A program made the translations under genes and the position numbers. From Myxococcales bacterium (GTDB taxonomy: Bacteria > Myxococcota_A > Polyangia > Palsa-1104): a stretch of 6,809 bases of DNA. Location: NCBI GenBank assembly GCA_023248835.1, contig JAHFDU010000223.1, forward strand, positions 1 through 6,809, given 5' to 3'. Under the pieces are notes generated by a model. It was given only the letters and a program-made list of their open reading frames with translations, searched no databases and was not told where the DNA came from. Shown piece after piece: positions 5,430-6,809 of the stretch. How positions within the stretch are numbered: position 1 is the first letter of the stretch; each line of letters begins with the position of its first letter.

Positions 5430-5468
5430 AACCGCTCGCCCTCTAGCTTGTCGAAGGGTCAAGCGGTT
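5430..5468. repeat. Dispersed palindromic repeat, copy 4, hairpin across the ftsY stop codon
   Basis: The core CCCTCTAGCTTGTCGAAGGG (5439-5458) is a one-base-insertion variant of copy 1. It is extended by an outer 7-bp stem, AACCGCT (5430-5436) with AGCGGTT (5462-5468). The inner stem is CCCT (5439-5442) with AGGG (5455-5458). The ftsY stop codon (5461-5459) lies in the internal loop. It could serve as a 3'-end structure separating ftsY from the operon promoter, but no T-run follows it. Confidence 0.75.
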
Positions 5469-6532
5469 TCTTTACACGCACTCGGATACAGTGCGCGAAC
5501 AAATTCATCGCAGTTGAATTCGCGCAAGTCGGCGACTCTTTCCCCAATGCCGATGAAGCGCACCGGCACGCGTAATTCATCGGCAATGCCAAGAATCACT
5601 CCGCCCTTGGCAGTGCCATCGAGCTTGGTGAGAACGATCCCACTGACCTCGAGAGCCTGCTTGAACAGCGCCGCTTGTGCAATCGCGTTCTGTCCGTTGG
5701 TGGCATCGAGCACCAGGAACACTTCGTGCGGCGCGCCCGGAATCGCCTTTTGCAAAACCCTCCGCACTTTTTGGAGTTCATCCATCAAGTCGATCTTGGT
5801 ATGCAAACGTCCGGCGGTGTCGGCGATCAAAATATCAAACTTCTCCGCCACCGCGCGCTTGGCGCCTTCGAAAATCACCGACGATGGATCGGATCCGGGA
5901 TTGCCCTTCACCACTAGCGCACCGGCGCGCTGTCCCCAGATCTCGAGCTGTTCGGTAGCAGCTGCGCGGAAGGTATCGCCCGCGGCAAGCAGCACCCGTT
6001 TGCCAAGCGACTGCCACTTGGCCGCGAGTTTCCCGATGGTGGTGGTCTTGCCAACGCCGTTAACTCCGATGGTCAGAATCACCATTGGACGCGCACGATC
6101 GAGGTCCAGCGGCGGCGCGGCGGCCTGTACAGTTTGCAAGATCGCAAGCGATTCGTCACGAATGACCGACCAAACGATCTCCGCACTCTTGAGTTCGGCG
6201 CCCGACAAACGGCTGCGCACCGCTTCAAGCAGTTTTCCCGCCGTGCGCCCACCGATGTCAGCGGTGTAGAGCACCTCTTCCAATTCGCCGACGAGACTGT
6301 CGTCGATTTGTTTCTTACCAAGTACGCTCGACAGGCGCGCGACGAATCCGCTGCGGGTTTTTTCCAATCCTTCGACGAGCGACTTTTCAGTTTCCGTTGG
6401 TGCAGCGTTTGACGCAACAGTGGGCACGACTGCGGATTGTGCGGCGGGCTTGCGGCGTCGCCACAGCACCAGCGCCGCGCCAGCGCCCAAGACCGCGAGC
6501 GCGACCAGCGCTTCGATTTCTGCATGGCTCAT
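5459..6532 (-). CDS. ftsY: Signal recognition particle receptor FtsY
   Basis: The SRP-receptor GTPase docks ribosome-SRP complexes at the inner membrane for cotranslational insertion. The ATG at 6532 gives 357 residues. An N-terminal membrane anchor (residues 5-24) is followed by RRRK, then a short Ala/Pro/Glu linker instead of the long acidic A domain of E. coli. The N domain is about 60-145 and the G domain about 150-350. GTPase motifs are all present: GVNGVGKTTT (156-165), DTFRAAATEQL (186-196), DTAGRL (238-243), TKLDGTAKGG (302-311) and IGIGERVADL (327-336). A TTG start at 6577 would add 15 residues but overlaps the predicted promoter. No Shine-Dalgarno precedes 6532, which fits a leaderless or nearly leaderless mRNA. 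The gene follows a DnaJ-type gene by 60 bp. Its 3' end lies in a repeat-derived hairpin. Confidence 0.97.
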   Translation of the reverse strand: MSHAEIEALVALAVLGAGAALVLWRRRKPAAQSAVVPTVASNAAPTETEKSLVEGLEKTRSGFVARLSSVLGKKQIDDSLVGELEEVLYTADIGGRTAGKLLEAVRSRLSGAELKSAEIVWSVIRDESLAILQTVQAAAPPLDLDRARPMVILTIGVNGVGKTTTIGKLAAKWQSLGKRVLLAAGDTFRAAATEQLEIWGQRAGALVVKGNPGSDPSSVIFEGAKRAVAEKFDILIADTAGRLHTKIDLMDELQKVRRVLQKAIPGAPHEVFLVLDATNGQNAIAQAALFKQALEVSGIVLTKLDGTAKGGVILGIADELRVPVRFIGIGERVADLREFNCDEFVRALYPSACKETA

Positions 6533-6541
6533 CGGGAGCGA

Positions 6542-6570
6542 ACTATAGGAAAGCGCCAAGGCAAGGGCAA
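6542..6570 (-). promoter_or_regulatory. Sigma-70-like promoter directly abutting the ftsY start
   Basis: On the minus strand TTGCCC (6570-6565), a 17-bp spacer and TATAGT (6547-6542) lie in the gap between the DnaJ-type gene and ftsY. The -10 ends 9 nt before the ATG at 6532, so the transcript would carry essentially no leader. The layout copies that of the barrel-operon promoter (TTGCCT, 17 bp, TATAGT). Confidence 0.5.
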
Positions 6571-6592
6571 GCGTCAATAAAATTGAAAAAAT

Positions 6593-6809
6593 CTACCGTT
6601 TGATCGATTTGGCAAATTCTTGCAGCAGCTCCTTCGATCGCGGCGAGAGCTCTGAGGGTATTTGCACCGAAACCCTGGCGAACAGATCGCCGCGCCCACT
6701 TGCTGCCACCGCCCCCTTGCCGCGCAATCGCAGCTCTGTGCCGGTCGACGTTCCAGCCGGAATGGTGAGTGTCACGGTACTGCCTTCAAGCGTGAGCACT
6801 TCCACCTTG
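6593..6809 (-). CDS. DnaJ/CbpA-type co-chaperone, C-terminal end (5' part outside the window)
   Basis: The 71 complete codons before the TAG at 6593 encode the end of the second C-terminal beta-domain of a type I or II J-protein. The sequence shows the typical pattern TLEGSTVTLTIPAGTSTGTELRLRGKG, seen here as VTLTIPAGTSTG, then LRLRGKG, GRGDLFARVSVQIP and a terminal helix LSPRSKELLQEFAKS. This domain binds unfolded clients and delivers them to DnaK in the cytosol. The J domain and any zinc-finger region lie beyond the edge, so DnaJ cannot be told from CbpA. It is upstream of ftsY on the same strand with a 60-bp gap, and no clear terminator is visible there, so read-through into ftsY is possible. 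Confidence 0.88.
   Translation of the reverse strand, partial: KVEVLTLEGSTVTLTIPAGTSTGTELRLRGKGAVAASGRGDLFARVSVQIPSELSPRSKELLQEFAKSIKR

Noticed and set aside
6533..6577. TTG start at 6577 for FtsY
   Set aside because: The added residues overlap a good -35/-10 pair, and the ATG at 6532 gives a normal membrane-anchor N-terminus.

Overview
The window looks like a chromosomal segment of a Myxococcota (deltaproteobacterial) genome of moderately high GC. The evidence is two adjacent outer-membrane beta-barrel proteins of the myxobacterial type, an acyl-CoA dehydrogenase with a glycine-rich insertion typical of that lineage (judged from memory), and a CcmI-C-terminal-like lipoprotein of a kind I associate with Myxococcota. 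No tRNA, rRNA, CRISPR array, prophage or complete insertion sequence is visible, and coding density is very high.

Layout. At the left edge (1-680, minus) is the 5' part of a multi-spanning membrane protein of the DUF2723/GT-C glycosyltransferase type. Its reading frame contains five tandem 7-bp repeats. Upstream of it on the same strand is a small FAD/NAD(P)H oxidoreductase of the ferredoxin-reductase family (742-1458). Diverging from that, on the plus strand, is a lipoprotein with a CcmI-like domain (1477-2103), translationally coupled (TAATG) to a 69-residue two-helix membrane protein (2103-2312). From 2315 to the right edge everything is on the minus strand. In transcription order these are the C-terminal end of a DnaJ-type chaperone, the SRP receptor FtsY, then a putative operon of two outer-membrane barrels followed by an acyl-CoA dehydrogenase (11-bp gap, then a GTGA stop/start overlap). 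A good sigma-70-like promoter lies upstream of the operon.

The most interesting signal is in the lipoprotein gene. A 13-bp sequence is present twice, at 1493-1505 and 1631-1643, flanking 125 bp that carry an inverted pair of a dispersed palindromic repeat (core CCCTGAGCTTGTCGAAGGG). Removing one copy of the 13-mer and the 125 bp restores a textbook lipoprotein signal peptide (MFRLGTTFLVALLTAFAGC). The region therefore reads as a small non-autonomous element that inserted with a target-site duplication. The 138-bp gain is in frame, splits the signal peptide, and lies in the presumed control region of the divergent reductase. Two further copies of the same repeat family form hairpins at the 3' ends of the reductase gene and of ftsY.
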